IMG/VR virus record: IMGVR_UViG_3300046011_003778
Coordinates: 1-24,940 of that record
Source: a virus
Length of the DNA stretch: 24,940 nt
Strand: one strand, 5' to 3'
Shown here piece by piece: positions 13,605-21,671 of the stretch (the stretch's first letter is position 1; every line of letters starts with the position of its first letter). Position numbers and translations under genes: made by a program. Under the pieces are notes generated by a model. The model worked only from the letters and a program-made list of their open reading frames with translations, was not told the DNA's origin and ran no database searches.

Positions 13605-15218
13605 TTAGAAATGAGAAGTTCCCCATTCTACAGCCCATGGGTTATCCCTATCTTTTTCTTTTTGTTCCCATTCAGAAATAGCATCACTACCATCATCAAT
13701 AAAGCCGAATGGAACAATGTCGTTTTCAATCTGTGCCATTCGATCTTTAAACATCATTTCTTTGATATTAATATCAGTCATATCCTTAAACATTTCAGTG
13801 GTAGCAAAGTAACCAAACATAACAAGATTCATCATCAGATCGTCATGGTTACCTTCACTTGCTTCATAGGATTGACCTTTTGCAACAAATGTAGAACATT
13901 CTATAATCGTATTTGAATCATTAATTTTTAATTTGTTGTTCTCAATAATATCTTTAATACCAGAACAACCTAATCTTTTTACCCTACGAGTCATTTCAAT
14001 ACCAATACCATCTGACTTAGTTGCAGATGATACGTGGATGTTTTCATATTCAAGTTCATGATATAATCCACGAGTAACAAGCACACCTTGGTCATTTGAT
14101 TCAATAATGACATATGCCTGATTGTAAGAAGTTGCGTACTTATAAATAATATCAGGGAAGAGTATTGGAGAGATAGAATTACATCGATAAACTGCAACCT
14201 GGTTAAACGGGCTGGAAGTTACATCGATCACATTAAATGTGGAATAGTCCTGTCCTCTTCCCTTACTTACATCTACGCAAACGATATAATTATGATTCTC
14301 TTTCGTCTTCTCATAGATGAACATGTTGCCACCTTCGAGAATCTCAATCGGCTGTATCGCTTTCATTTTCATAAGAGCTTCAGCACCAATTAACGTATCC
14401 CCAGTACCAAAGAATGTATTACCAAATTCCTGGTCAAACTGTAGCTGGGAAGTGTTCGAGATAGTTTCCAGCTTCCACTTTTCGTCTCGTCCTGGTACAT
14501 CCCACCAATCAACCCTGAAAGATGCAAACTGGTTTGTCTTCTGTATAGCACCTTGCCAGATAGTATAGAACATGTTACCAATACCATTTGCGGTAGAGGT
14601 AATAATAACCTTTGTCTCTTTACCGGAAGAGATAACAGGATAGGTTGATGTATAGAATTCCGCAGCTCGTTCAACGAATGCAAATTCGTCAAGATAAAGC
14701 AATGAAACAGACATACCACGAATAGAGCTACCGGAAGTAGCAGCAGCAATAATTCTAGAGTTATTACTGAACTCTATAGAACCTTTATTGAGTGCTTTTG
14801 TTCCTGGCTGAAGAAAATATGGCAGGTTTTCTAACATAAGAGTAATACGAGCAAGCATTTCTCTTGCTGTTGCACCCTTGTTTGCTAGAATCGCAATTGT
14901 CTTTTCTGAATGAAACACCGCATACCATAGAAGATATGCCACAGAAGAGATAGACTTACCAGACTGGCGACAAGCAAGAACAATCGAGAATCGATTGTCA
15001 TTAAAGTGATTAAACATTTTATCCTGATAAGGATAAAGTTTAAAGTTCACTAGTCCTTTGTCAAGCGAAATAATCTTACAATAGGTCCTAGCAAAATACG
15101 CTGGATCTTGCATACACTTTATATATTCTTGGATAGTCTCTTCTGACCAACCTTGGATAACACCATCACGCTTTACGTTGTTATTACCAAGATATCCATC
15201 TTTTTCATTCTTTGTCAT
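13605..15218 (-). CDS. 17: Terminase large subunit, gp17-like (packaging ATPase and nuclease)
   Basis: This 537-residue protein (T4 gp17 610) would pump DNA into the prohead and cut it. ATPase motifs are Walker A ACRQSGKS (residues 82-89), Walker B LLYLDE (173-178, D177/E178) and coupling motif TSTAN (207-211). The nuclease domain shows CVDVSKGRGQDYS with D316, IIESNDQG with E373, and NHDD with D459/D460, matching the three acidic metal ligands of T4. The start overlaps gene 16 by 14 nt and has only a weak ribosome site, so translation is probably coupled. An earlier start is not available without entering gene 16 further. Confidence 0.97.
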   Translation of the reverse strand: MTKNEKDGYLGNNNVKRDGVIQGWSEETIQEYIKCMQDPAYFARTYCKIISLDKGLVNFKLYPYQDKMFNHFNDNRFSIVLACRQSGKSISSVAYLLWYAVFHSEKTIAILANKGATAREMLARITLMLENLPYFLQPGTKALNKGSIEFSNNSRIIAAATSGSSIRGMSVSLLYLDEFAFVERAAEFYTSTYPVISSGKETKVIITSTANGIGNMFYTIWQGAIQKTNQFASFRVDWWDVPGRDEKWKLETISNTSQLQFDQEFGNTFFGTGDTLIGAEALMKMKAIQPIEILEGGNMFIYEKTKENHNYIVCVDVSKGRGQDYSTFNVIDVTSSPFNQVAVYRCNSISPILFPDIIYKYATSYNQAYVIIESNDQGVLVTRGLYHELEYENIHVSSATKSDGIGIEMTRRVKRLGCSGIKDIIENNKLKINDSNTIIECSTFVAKGQSYEASEGNHDDLMMNLVMFGYFATTEMFKDMTDINIKEMMFKDRMAQIENDIVPFGFIDDGSDAISEWEQKEKDRDNPWAVEWGTSHF

Positions 15219-15573
15219 TCAATCTCGGTGTAATATCAATCACATTATCTGGTTTTTTCATCTGACCTTGTAGCATTCGCTGTAGGTCTGTGGTAGAACC
15301 TAAGAAAAGGTTATTCGTAGTATTGCCTACCTGTTTTGATGATTCTTCTTTTGCATGAACTTCTTTATGTTTCTTATTCAGATCCATAAGTTTATCGTTT
15401 ACATCAGCGACATTCTTAATCAGCCCAGAAAGAACTTCGAACGCTCGCGGGTGCTCGCTCTCGCGGGCGACCTCGATCATATCCTCAAGAGCATTTCTAC
15501 CCTTCTGAATTAGATCATATAGGGTGTCTCTCGAATATTCAAAATCACTTTTTATTTTGTCTGAATCAATCAT
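15205..15573 (-). CDS. 16: Terminase small subunit, gp16-like
   Basis: This 122-residue protein (T4 gp16 164) lies directly before gene 17 and would recognise DNA and stimulate the large subunit. It is mostly helical: SDFEYSRDTLYDLIQKGRNALEDMIEVA, then RAFEVLSGLIKNVADVNDKLMDLNKKHKEV, the central coiled coil used for ring assembly. The C-terminus is polar. The start lies 1 nt after the gene 15 stop (TAA-T-ATG) without a clear ribosome site. A 35-bp GC-rich patch (15441-15475) with direct repeats lies in the middle of the gene. Confidence 0.9.
   Translation of the reverse strand: MIDSDKIKSDFEYSRDTLYDLIQKGRNALEDMIEVARESEHPRAFEVLSGLIKNVADVNDKLMDLNKKHKEVHAKEESSKQVGNTTNNLFLGSTTDLQRMLQGQMKKPDNVIDITPRLNDKE
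15441..15475. repeat. GC-rich island with tandem CTCGCGGG inside gene 16
   Basis: In this 35-bp stretch 27 bases are G or C. It contains CTCGCGGG twice (15444-15451 and 15460-15467), 16 bp apart, plus further CTCGC words. TCTCGCGGGCG at 15459-15469 recurs exactly, inverted, at 22966-22976. It codes for EVARESEHPRAFEV. By position it is a candidate packaging-recognition region. Confidence 0.55.
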
Positions 15574-15574
15574 A

Positions 15575-16339
15575 TTATGGAATCAACGTTGTTATGGTTT
15601 CGGTAAATCCGTAATCGCTATCAACGGACACATTTAATGGGTTTGGTTCAACGGTTATAGTCGAAACTTTATAATCAGAATCTGCCATAAAATAAATCTC
15701 GCCATTAACTTCTCGAATAATCTTAGCCTCATCAAACCCTTGATAGAAGTTAATATGCATTTGGAAATCTAACTGATAAACGATTGCTCTTCTATCACCT
15801 AGCCCACCTTCGTAATCATCACTATAAGAAATACCATTTAATATAATCGGAACGTCTTCTTTCATTTCAGGATGGTCTGAAAATGGTTTAATGGTTAAAT
15901 TGTACTGAGGACTAAAATAAGGTAAAATCTGTTCTACAATTTGTAAGGCATCATCTTGGGTTTTAGTATAAATGTTTAACTGCATATCAATTAAATAAGG
16001 GACATAATTATATATCTTTTTACTTACTGTGATACTATCACCAACTTTATTTCTATGACCCATCTTATTCAGCTGTCTAGCAGCATCATATTGATATCCA
16101 ATTATTTCAAAAGACATCCTTGGTAGTTTTAAAGCTACCTTACTATCTGTACTAAGATCTGGATTTTCTCTTAATCTATCAAGGTAATCCCTTTTAGGTG
16201 CATATGATAAAGGAACTTTCATAGTATTTAGTACTTTATTATTCGGTCCTCTTCTCAAGATATAGATGTTATTAAACATCGAACCAAACATGGCAACGCT
16301 TTTACGAATACGCTCGTGGTAGAAATAAGTACCAAACAT
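15575..16339 (-). CDS. 15: Tail sheath stabiliser / tail completion protein, gp15-like
   Basis: This 254-residue protein (T4 gp15 272) would cap the tail and join it to the neck. The opening MFGTYFYHERIRKSVAMFGSMFNNIYI parallels T4 MFGYFYNSSFRRYATLMGDLFSNIQI. YVPYLIDMQLNIYTKTQDDALQIVEQILPYFSPQYNLTI and RRAIVYQLDFQMHINFY also align with T4. The ATG overlaps the gene 14 stop (TAATG), with GGAGA as ribosome site. The last 40 residues are less conserved. Confidence 0.95.
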   Translation of the reverse strand: MFGTYFYHERIRKSVAMFGSMFNNIYILRRGPNNKVLNTMKVPLSYAPKRDYLDRLRENPDLSTDSKVALKLPRMSFEIIGYQYDAARQLNKMGHRNKVGDSITVSKKIYNYVPYLIDMQLNIYTKTQDDALQIVEQILPYFSPQYNLTIKPFSDHPEMKEDVPIILNGISYSDDYEGGLGDRRAIVYQLDFQMHINFYQGFDEAKIIREVNGEIYFMADSDYKVSTITVEPNPLNVSVDSDYGFTETITTLIP

Positions 16340-17457
16340 TATCTAGGGTCTCCGAATGGGTTATCTTCTGTAAAATCTAAGAAATCTAGATTATTCGTTC
16401 CAAAGTCTTCATTCTGTTCGTTTTCAGAAAGCTGATTTACTTCTGCCACAGATGTGATTCTTCCAGCGGCAAGAGAGGTAAGCCCATATATTGCACCATT
16501 TACTAGGCTATGGAATTTACCATCATCACCACCAATTCCGACAACTTCTAGTTTATAATCTGAATCATTCCAGTTAACCACTTCACCTGTAATAATTGTT
16601 CCATCGCTAAGAGTCTGTCTTACTGTTTCGCCTACCAAGAATACTGGATTATCTGGTGAATCAATAATCGCCGTTGCGTCTAAATAACCGCCACCACCGT
16701 TGATAATATTAAATCCTGTTATCTTACCTAGATCACTATCAATTAGAGATCTGATAATAGCACCGGAACCAACACCGGTTGTAGTAATTGTAATTGGCGG
16801 TGCATAGAAGTATCCATCACCAGAATCTAGTAAATTCACCTGAACAATAGCGCCGGTGAGTGATATACCCACACCCGCTGTTGCTCTCGATCTGAGAGAA
16901 GAAAGTGTAAGGACATATTTGTAATTATAGCGTTCTTCAATTTCATCAATATCACCATGGCCAGTATCCAGACTTTCTCCGCTGTATTCAAAGAGTTCAC
17001 AACGCATTTTATAGGTAGGAAGATTACTTAATTGATAGAACGGCTGATCGTGTTCTACGTGCATGATCTGGAATAAAGAATTAGATAATGGAAGATAAAT
17101 TAAATCCCCTTCGCGTGGGCGAACAGAATTAATCTCGTTATCATATCTGCTAACAACAGCATTCCATCTTTTTCGCGAGACAATAAAAGTTGCCTGGTCT
17201 CGAATCTGTACACCAAACTTAGTAAATAGATCGCCTTCCCCATCAAAGCCTTCAGTATTCTGGATGTACATCTCTATTCTGTATGAGGAGTTAAAACTAG
17301 ATTGAATATCGTCGCCAAGGATTCGATCTTCTCTGATAATATCTCTAGGAAGATAGTAAATATCCTGACCATACATTTTGAGCGACTCTATGATAATATC
17401 TTCATAAAGATTCTGTTCAGATTTTACTTTTTGGCTGAAGTAGATATTCGTTGCCAT
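16339..17457 (-). CDS. 14: Neck protein, gp14-like, with large C-terminal insertion
   Basis: This 372-residue protein exceeds T4 gp14 (256). Residues 1-165 match T4: IIIESLKMYGQDIYYLPRDI, EGFDGEGDLFTKFGVQIRD, REGDLIYLPLSNSLFQI, FYQLSN and FEYSGE. The acidic end DFTEDNPFGD matches T4 SSPFDNDF. Between them, about residues 185-340, is extra Gly-rich beta sequence. It holds two copies of a Gly-Tyr turn motif, LLDSGDGYFYAPPITI and IINGGGGYLDATAII, followed by an FLVGETVRQ...GEVVNW segment as seen in phage fibre and baseplate proteins. The core would join head to tail; the insertion is probably surface-exposed on the neck. Confidence 0.92.
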   Translation of the reverse strand: MATNIYFSQKVKSEQNLYEDIIIESLKMYGQDIYYLPRDIIREDRILGDDIQSSFNSSYRIEMYIQNTEGFDGEGDLFTKFGVQIRDQATFIVSRKRWNAVVSRYDNEINSVRPREGDLIYLPLSNSLFQIMHVEHDQPFYQLSNLPTYKMRCELFEYSGESLDTGHGDIDEIEERYNYKYVLTLSSLRSRATAGVGISLTGAIVQVNLLDSGDGYFYAPPITITTTGVGSGAIIRSLIDSDLGKITGFNIINGGGGYLDATAIIDSPDNPVFLVGETVRQTLSDGTIITGEVVNWNDSDYKLEVVGIGGDDGKFHSLVNGAIYGLTSLAAGRITSVAEVNQLSENEQNEDFGTNNLDFLDFTEDNPFGDPR

Positions 17458-17460
17458 GGT

Positions 17461-18216
17461 TTATCCTATAAAGAAGTCTGCAGGCATTTCAAAGTCTAGA
17501 CGAATCTTTTCTCTCAGTCTCTCAATCTCTACTGTGGAATCATCATAGATCTGTCTTCCATTAAGCATTACCCCACCAGGAAGTTGCATACCTTCGAATT
17601 TAATTAAGTTTGATCCCCACTGCTGTTTAATCAATGCGGTGGAATATTCCTTTAGCCACATATCATTCCAAACTTTTGTATGAGCTGTAGGTGAAACAGG
17701 CTTATAAGCTTCGTAGATAATATACTGGCCAGCTTGAATATCTTCATCCTTAAAGTCTCCGTGGATGTAAAGACGATTCATGTGTCTAGAATATGTCGTC
17801 TGTGGATATCCATTCAGTGTCATATCAAGGAGTGAAAGATACTGATTCAGTTGATCGTAATATGCAAGGTCCCCAGCAAAGTTCTGTAGGTCAGCAATAT
17901 CATTTAACATCATCTGATACTTAATATCAAAGAAGTTAAAGTTTCCATTAAATGCAGAGGAAATACTAAACAGTCTTGTGACTGAAATAGTATCAGAGCT
18001 TACTTCGATATATTCTCTCGAAACATCACTATCACCAACAAGGTGGGAAACATAAGTTCTATAGGTTGCATCGGAATGATATTCCTGCCAATACTGTAAA
18101 GCCTCGTCGATACGATCTTCTAGCTGATCTGGATCAACGTTGATTTCGATTACAGGTGCGCCCAGTCTTCTTAAGCAGTAATCTATTAGACCTTGTCTTG
18201 TACTTGGATTAGCCAT
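17461..18216 (-). CDS. 13: Neck protein, gp13-like (head completion)
   Basis: This 251-residue protein (T4 gp13 309) would seal the portal after packaging. RQGLIDYCLRRLGAPVIEINVDPDQLEDRIDEALQYWQEYH parallels T4 [37 protein letters not shown]. The C-terminal WLKEYSTALIKQQWGSNLIKFEGMQLPGGVMLNGRQIYDDS parallels T4 [46 protein letters not shown] late promoter lies 20 nt upstream, and AGGATAA provides the next gene's ribosome site across its stop. Confidence 0.95.
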   Translation of the reverse strand: MANPSTRQGLIDYCLRRLGAPVIEINVDPDQLEDRIDEALQYWQEYHSDATYRTYVSHLVGDSDVSREYIEVSSDTISVTRLFSISSAFNGNFNFFDIKYQMMLNDIADLQNFAGDLAYYDQLNQYLSLLDMTLNGYPQTTYSRHMNRLYIHGDFKDEDIQAGQYIIYEAYKPVSPTAHTKVWNDMWLKEYSTALIKQQWGSNLIKFEGMQLPGGVMLNGRQIYDDSTVEIERLREKIRLDFEMPADFFIG

Positions 18217-18236
18217 ATCTTATTCCTATTTTCAAC

Positions 18237-18244
18237 TATTTATA
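18237..18244 (-). promoter_or_regulatory. T4-type late promoter (TATAAATA) for genes 13-17
   Basis: This is an exact TATAAATA on the minus strand, 20 nt before the gene 13 ATG and abutting the stop of the upstream fibre gene. It heads the neck-terminase block. Confidence 0.78.
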
Positions 18245-18982
18245 TTAGTTTAAAAGTACGCCAGAAGCATTATAGACGTTAATACGGTAGTAAGAACCCT
18301 GTTGACCGTCAAGAAGGTCTGCATCTAGTCCTGATGTCGTGCCATCAACGGTCTTAATAGCATCTAATAGATTCGTAGCAGTAATATTACCCTTTAGCGA
18401 GTTGACACTTAAAACAGCTCTATCGGAATCAATTCTAAAAGTTGAACCATTTAATTCTATTCCATACCCTGCACTAAACAGACTTTTTATTTGATCTGAA
18501 TCTACTGAAAGTGTTCTAGACGCGGTTATATCACCGCCTCCGTTAAGACCCCAGCCTGCTAGGATAGAAACTGAACTATGATTTATATGCTCATTAGCTA
18601 CGAAGTCGTTAAAATTATCATGTTTATATTGACTATAAAGTTCGGCAGAATCAATCGATATATTACCAGTAGTAATAGCAATGCCTTTACCACCAGTGAA
18701 ATGTGCTCTTACTTCAGTAGCGCTTGGACCAGTATATGTAATTACACCGGTTGAATTATTATAAGATAAGGATCCGTCTCCTCCCGCATCAGTTATAGAA
18801 ATAGATTTTCTAGAAACCGATACTGTTCCGGCAGAATCTACAAATTTCTTAATTATATTAGAGGAGTTTTTATAATATAATCTTCCATCAGCATAGTTAA
18901 TGGCTAATTCGCCGTAATCTAAATTGCCCGTGGTAGGGACATTACTCGGTACGGAAGATTTTTTAAGTAATACTTTTGCCAT
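18245..18982 (-). CDS. Tail-fibre-like protein (short)
   Basis: This 245-residue protein opens MAKVLLKKSSVPSNVPTTGNLDYGELAINYADGRLYYKN. That is a common N-terminal module of phage fibres, in which GELAIN and GRLYYKN form the attachment fold. The middle is Ser/Gly/Asp-rich beta sequence (SVSRKSISITDAGGDGSLSY). The end SGLDADLLDGQQGSYYRIN is the repeat motif of T4-type fibre shafts. It stops soon after that motif, so it may be the proximal part of a fibre completed by another protein, or a truncated fibre. AAAGGATC is the likely ribosome site. It is the last gene before the gene 13 late promoter. Confidence 0.82.
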   Translation of the reverse strand: MAKVLLKKSSVPSNVPTTGNLDYGELAINYADGRLYYKNSSNIIKKFVDSAGTVSVSRKSISITDAGGDGSLSYNNSTGVITYTGPSATEVRAHFTGGKGIAITTGNISIDSAELYSQYKHDNFNDFVANEHINHSSVSILAGWGLNGGGDITASRTLSVDSDQIKSLFSAGYGIELNGSTFRIDSDRAVLSVNSLKGNITATNLLDAIKTVDGTTSGLDADLLDGQQGSYYRINVYNASGVLLN

Positions 18983-19012
18983 ACTAGATCCTTAAAAAAG
19001 GTTTTAGTTTAG

Positions 19013-19040
19013 AGTCCGGATTATAAAAATAATCCAGACT
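19013..19040 (-). terminator. Hairpin between the two fibre genes
   Basis: On the minus strand a 12-bp stem with one G-U pair encloses a TTTT loop: AGTCTGGATTAT-TTTT-ATAATCCGGACT. Six Ts follow about 12 nt later. This is possibly a weak terminator or mRNA-stabilising hairpin after the 652-residue fibre gene. Confidence 0.5.
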
Positions 19041-19045
19041 GTCTA

Positions 19046-21004
19046 TTAGAATGATCCGCCATCAATAGTGGCAAGAACAACATATCCTGAAGTAACTGTG
19101 AATTCATCGGAGTCAAATCTAGCAACGCCATTATTATTCTTAGTTGCCAATTCAGCAGCGAAAGTAATAGTACCAGCACCATCATTGTAGGTAATATCCA
19201 TACCCTCGCCTTCGAGTAGTACTTTATTTACAAGATGATCTTCAAGTACTTCTTTCCAAACGATACCACCAAACATAAGAGAGTTGGAATCTGTAAGATC
19301 AAGAGTCTTATTCATATTCCAGCGGTTTGTGGATCCGTTATAGGTAAGAGTTGCTGGGATTGCAGGACCGTTGATAGTTAGACCAGCCCCATCAGCTTCA
19401 CCAGCTGTAGAGGCAGAATCAGCAAGAACGAGGTTCTTATCGTTAATCGAAACCGTAGTAGAGTTAACAGTAGTAGTAACACCATTAACGGTAAGGTTAC
19501 CACGGATGATAACATCACCGCCATCAGAGTCAATCGGGTTAGGATCAAGGTAAAGAACGCCGGTAGATGATGCGATTGTATTATCCAGGATTCTAATATT
19601 GTCTACATCAATCTGGGTTAGACCAGCAAGAGTAGTTGTTGTTCCACCGAGAGTAACTGCGGTTGAACCGATAGTAATATTCTTTGAAGAAACAGCACCA
19701 GATGTTACTGTAAAGTTAGTGGTACTAAAACTTGCAATACCCTTATTGGTAGTTGTAGCATCTTCCCCAGCAACAGTAATGGTTGAGCTAGCGTGTGTAA
19801 CGTCTATGCCTTCACCGCCAAGGATTGAAACACCGTGGCTAGCAATTGTTAACGCGCCTGTATCGGTTGTAATAGCCCTAAGAACAGTATCTTTAAGTTC
19901 AACTGCGCCGGTGGTAACGTTAAAGTCTGCAGTAGCAAACGATGCCACACCCTTTACGGATGTTGTTGCATCAATACCAGCTAAGGTAATAGCAGCAGTT
20001 TCAGATCCAGAACCTGATACGCTGATACCGGTTCCTGCAGTGGCAGCGACAGTTGCTACGTAGTTACCTGTTGTTTGTGTACCAAGGTTAACATTTTTAA
20101 TGGTTACAGCACCAGAAGTGACTGTAAAGTCTGCAGTAGCAAACGATGCAATACCTTTGTTTGTTGTGGTTGCATCTTCTCCAGCAATCGTGATGGTTTG
20201 GCCAGACGCTGTAGTATCAATACCTTCCCCCGCAGCAATTGTAAGGGTTTGGGTAAGTAGGTTAATAGACCCAGTGCCGGTTTCGGCTGCAGTGTTTAAA
20301 GTTGTTGCAACTGATACAGTGCCAGCAGAATCGACGTGACCATTTTTGTTAATTCTTAAAACGGGAATAGCTGTCCCGGAGCCATATACACCAGCAGTAA
20401 CACTTGAAGTTCTATGAGTAATTGTTATTCTGTTAGAAGATGCTGTTGTTAAGATGTCTGAATCGCCAGCGACTGTGAAGGTCTCAGCACTCGCAATCGC
20501 ATCAGGGGTTCCGGCATCACCAGCAACTGTAAATAGAGTTACAGCAGAGCCCGTGAATCTAGTATCAACATAATTTTTAGTAGCTGCATCCTGAGCAGAA
20601 GCAGGATCAGTAACGTTGATAATCTTAGAAGTGTCTACGTTTACAGATCCCGTGCCGTTCGGACTAAGAACGATGTTACCATTCGTATCAGTGGAACTGA
20701 TAGTATTTCCATTAATATCAATGTTATCAACTTTCAGATTATCGATCTTACTCGAAGCGTCTGTGATAATTGCGCTAGACGCAGTAAGCGTACCAGCAGC
20801 ATGATCGAGCATATTGGTAAAATATTCACCGCCGACAACTACGACAGTTGTTGCGTTGCCTGAACCATCGTCACCTTTACCAAAGAATAGTCTGTCACCA
20901 CCGTTTGCTTGGGTGCCTGTACCCATTGCATAGGCGATTTCGGCCGTCTTCAGTGAACCTGGTGCCGAAGTGCCCGTAGATCTTTTAATTCTAATTACGG
21001 CCAT
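19046..21004 (-). CDS. Tail-fibre-like protein with internal repeats
   Basis: This 652-residue protein opens [26 protein letters not shown], then GDRLFFGKG, the same kind of N-terminal fibre module as the gene downstream. [12 protein letters not shown] (about 139-150) is a classic fibre motif. A repeat of about 29 residues, of the form [23 protein letters not shown], occurs at residues 272-300, 340-368 and 410-438, and a diverged copy at 616-642. Each is preceded by a GEGID-like turn. The end TIDGGSF resembles the end NFNGGNF of the next gene upstream. The composition is Thr, Ala, Gly and Ser with almost no Cys, as in trimeric fibre shafts. A receptor-binding or shaft role is inferred. Confidence 0.85.
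   Translation of the reverse strand: MAVIRIKRSTGTSAPGSLKTAEIAYAMGTGTQANGGDRLFFGKGDDGSGNATTVVVVGGEYFTNMLDHAAGTLTASSAIITDASSKIDNLKVDNIDINGNTISSTDTNGNIVLSPNGTGSVNVDTSKIINVTDPASAQDAATKNYVDTRFTGSAVTLFTVAGDAGTPDAIASAETFTVAGDSDILTTASSNRITITHRTSSVTAGVYGSGTAIPVLRINKNGHVDSAGTVSVATTLNTAAETGTGSINLLTQTLTIAAGEGIDTTASGQTITIAGEDATTTNKGIASFATADFTVTSGAVTIKNVNLGTQTTGNYVATVAATAGTGISVSGSGSETAAITLAGIDATTSVKGVASFATADFNVTTGAVELKDTVLRAITTDTGALTIASHGVSILGGEGIDVTHASSTITVAGEDATTTNKGIASFSTTNFTVTSGAVSSKNITIGSTAVTLGGTTTTLAGLTQIDVDNIRILDNTIASSTGVLYLDPNPIDSDGGDVIIRGNLTVNGVTTTVNSTTVSINDKNLVLADSASTAGEADGAGLTINGPAIPATLTYNGSTNRWNMNKTLDLTDSNSLMFGGIVWKEVLEDHLVNKVLLEGEGMDITYNDGAGTITFAAELATKNNNGVARFDSDEFTVTSGYVVLATIDGGSF
19079..20191 (-). 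repeat. Four imperfect copies of a 29-residue fibre repeat
   Basis: Copies lie at 20105-20191, 19901-19987, 19691-19777 and, diverged, 19079-19159. The first three are spaced 204 and 210 bp. Copies 1 and 3 are nearly identical in protein but differ at many third codon positions, so the repeat is not a recent duplication. Confidence 0.8.
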
Positions 21005-21268
21005 TTAGAAATTGCCTCCGTTGAAGTTTGTATTTACATTATCAATGTTTACAGTGGCTTCAAAATTTTCCGATGTGGAATTATAAACTAACATCGCACC
21101 GTCGGACAGGTTTGTTACATCTACACTTCCTATAGTTTTAATATCAAAAGCACCTGCAGTTACTCTTTTTATAGGAGTACCAACAGTAACCTTTTTTACT
21201 ATAGTATTTGGACCAGTTATGATAGTTTTTACTATCGTATTTGATCCAGTAACAACCCTAATTGCCAT
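21005..21268 (-). CDS. Short fibre-associated structural protein
   Basis: This 87-residue protein has an N-terminal tandem pattern: VVTGSNTIVKTIITGPNTIVKKVTVGTPIKRV, with TGxNTIVK twice, about 10 residues apart. LSDGAMLVYNSTSENFEATVNID is a common phage-fibre strand pair. The end NTNFNGGNF matches the style of the following fibre. Its stop directly abuts the start of the 652-residue fibre, so they are co-translated. It could be a fibre tip, connector or chaperone; I cannot tell which. Confidence 0.75.
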   Translation of the reverse strand: MAIRVVTGSNTIVKTIITGPNTIVKKVTVGTPIKRVTAGAFDIKTIGSVDVTNLSDGAMLVYNSTSENFEATVNIDNVNTNFNGGNF

Positions 21269-21270
21269 TC

Positions 21271-21621
21271 TTACCTCGTAACAGAAGGAGTTACTTGGAT
21301 ATTACCTTCAAGAATTCTTTCTACGATAGTATTACTAGCACTATCGACAAATGAGATTTCTACATCATAAACATATCTTCCAGCATTTAACGAATTCGTT
21401 TGAGTGTTTGTTAATGCTAAAACTATGACACCACCAGATGCATCAGTTATACTAGAGGTAAATGTAGTGGTGTCTGCGGAATCACTATTATAGGTTTTCT
21501 TCATCTTTGCCGCAACGATATGATTAGTCAGGTCCTTTATAGAACCATTTTTATTTACGACCTCGAGCTGGATTGCTACATCAGCACCCTGATCAATCTC
21601 TAAATCCTCGTGTTGCGACAT
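21271..21621 (-). CDS. Structural protein, beta-sandwich (baseplate-upper-protein-like)
   Basis: This 116-residue protein has strands ADVAIQLEVVNKNGSIKDL, GGVIVLALTNTQTNSL and AGRYVYDVEISF, ending RILEGNIQVTPSVTR. The L-N-x-G-x-Y-x-Y-D-V-E-I strand is typical of BppU/Ig-like baseplate or fibre-attachment domains. The start is fixed by GGAGA and a late promoter 27 nt upstream. It heads a four-gene fibre operon down to position 18245. Confidence 0.75.
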   Translation of the reverse strand: MSQHEDLEIDQGADVAIQLEVVNKNGSIKDLTNHIVAAKMKKTYNSDSADTTTFTSSITDASGGVIVLALTNTQTNSLNAGRYVYDVEISFVDSASNTIVERILEGNIQVTPSVTR

Positions 21622-21648
21622 AAAGAAAATCTCCGTATTTCTTACCTT

Positions 21649-21656
21649 TATTTATA
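21649..21656 (-). promoter_or_regulatory. T4-type late promoter (TATAAATA) for the fibre operon
   Basis: This is an exact TATAAATA on the minus strand, 27 nt before the ATG at 21621. Confidence 0.78.
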
Positions 21657-21671
21657 ATAAAAAACTTTTAA

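Noticed and set aside
14141-14148. Exact TATAAATA on the plus strand inside gene 17
   Set aside because: It is antisense within coding sequence, with no open frame or ribosome site following it; a chance octamer in AT-rich DNA is likely.
17110-17123. TTCGC-GTGG-GCGAA inverted repeat in gene 14 as another GC-rich island
   Set aside because: It encodes the conserved REGDLIY block and lacks the exact 9-mer, so protein constraint is enough to explain it.
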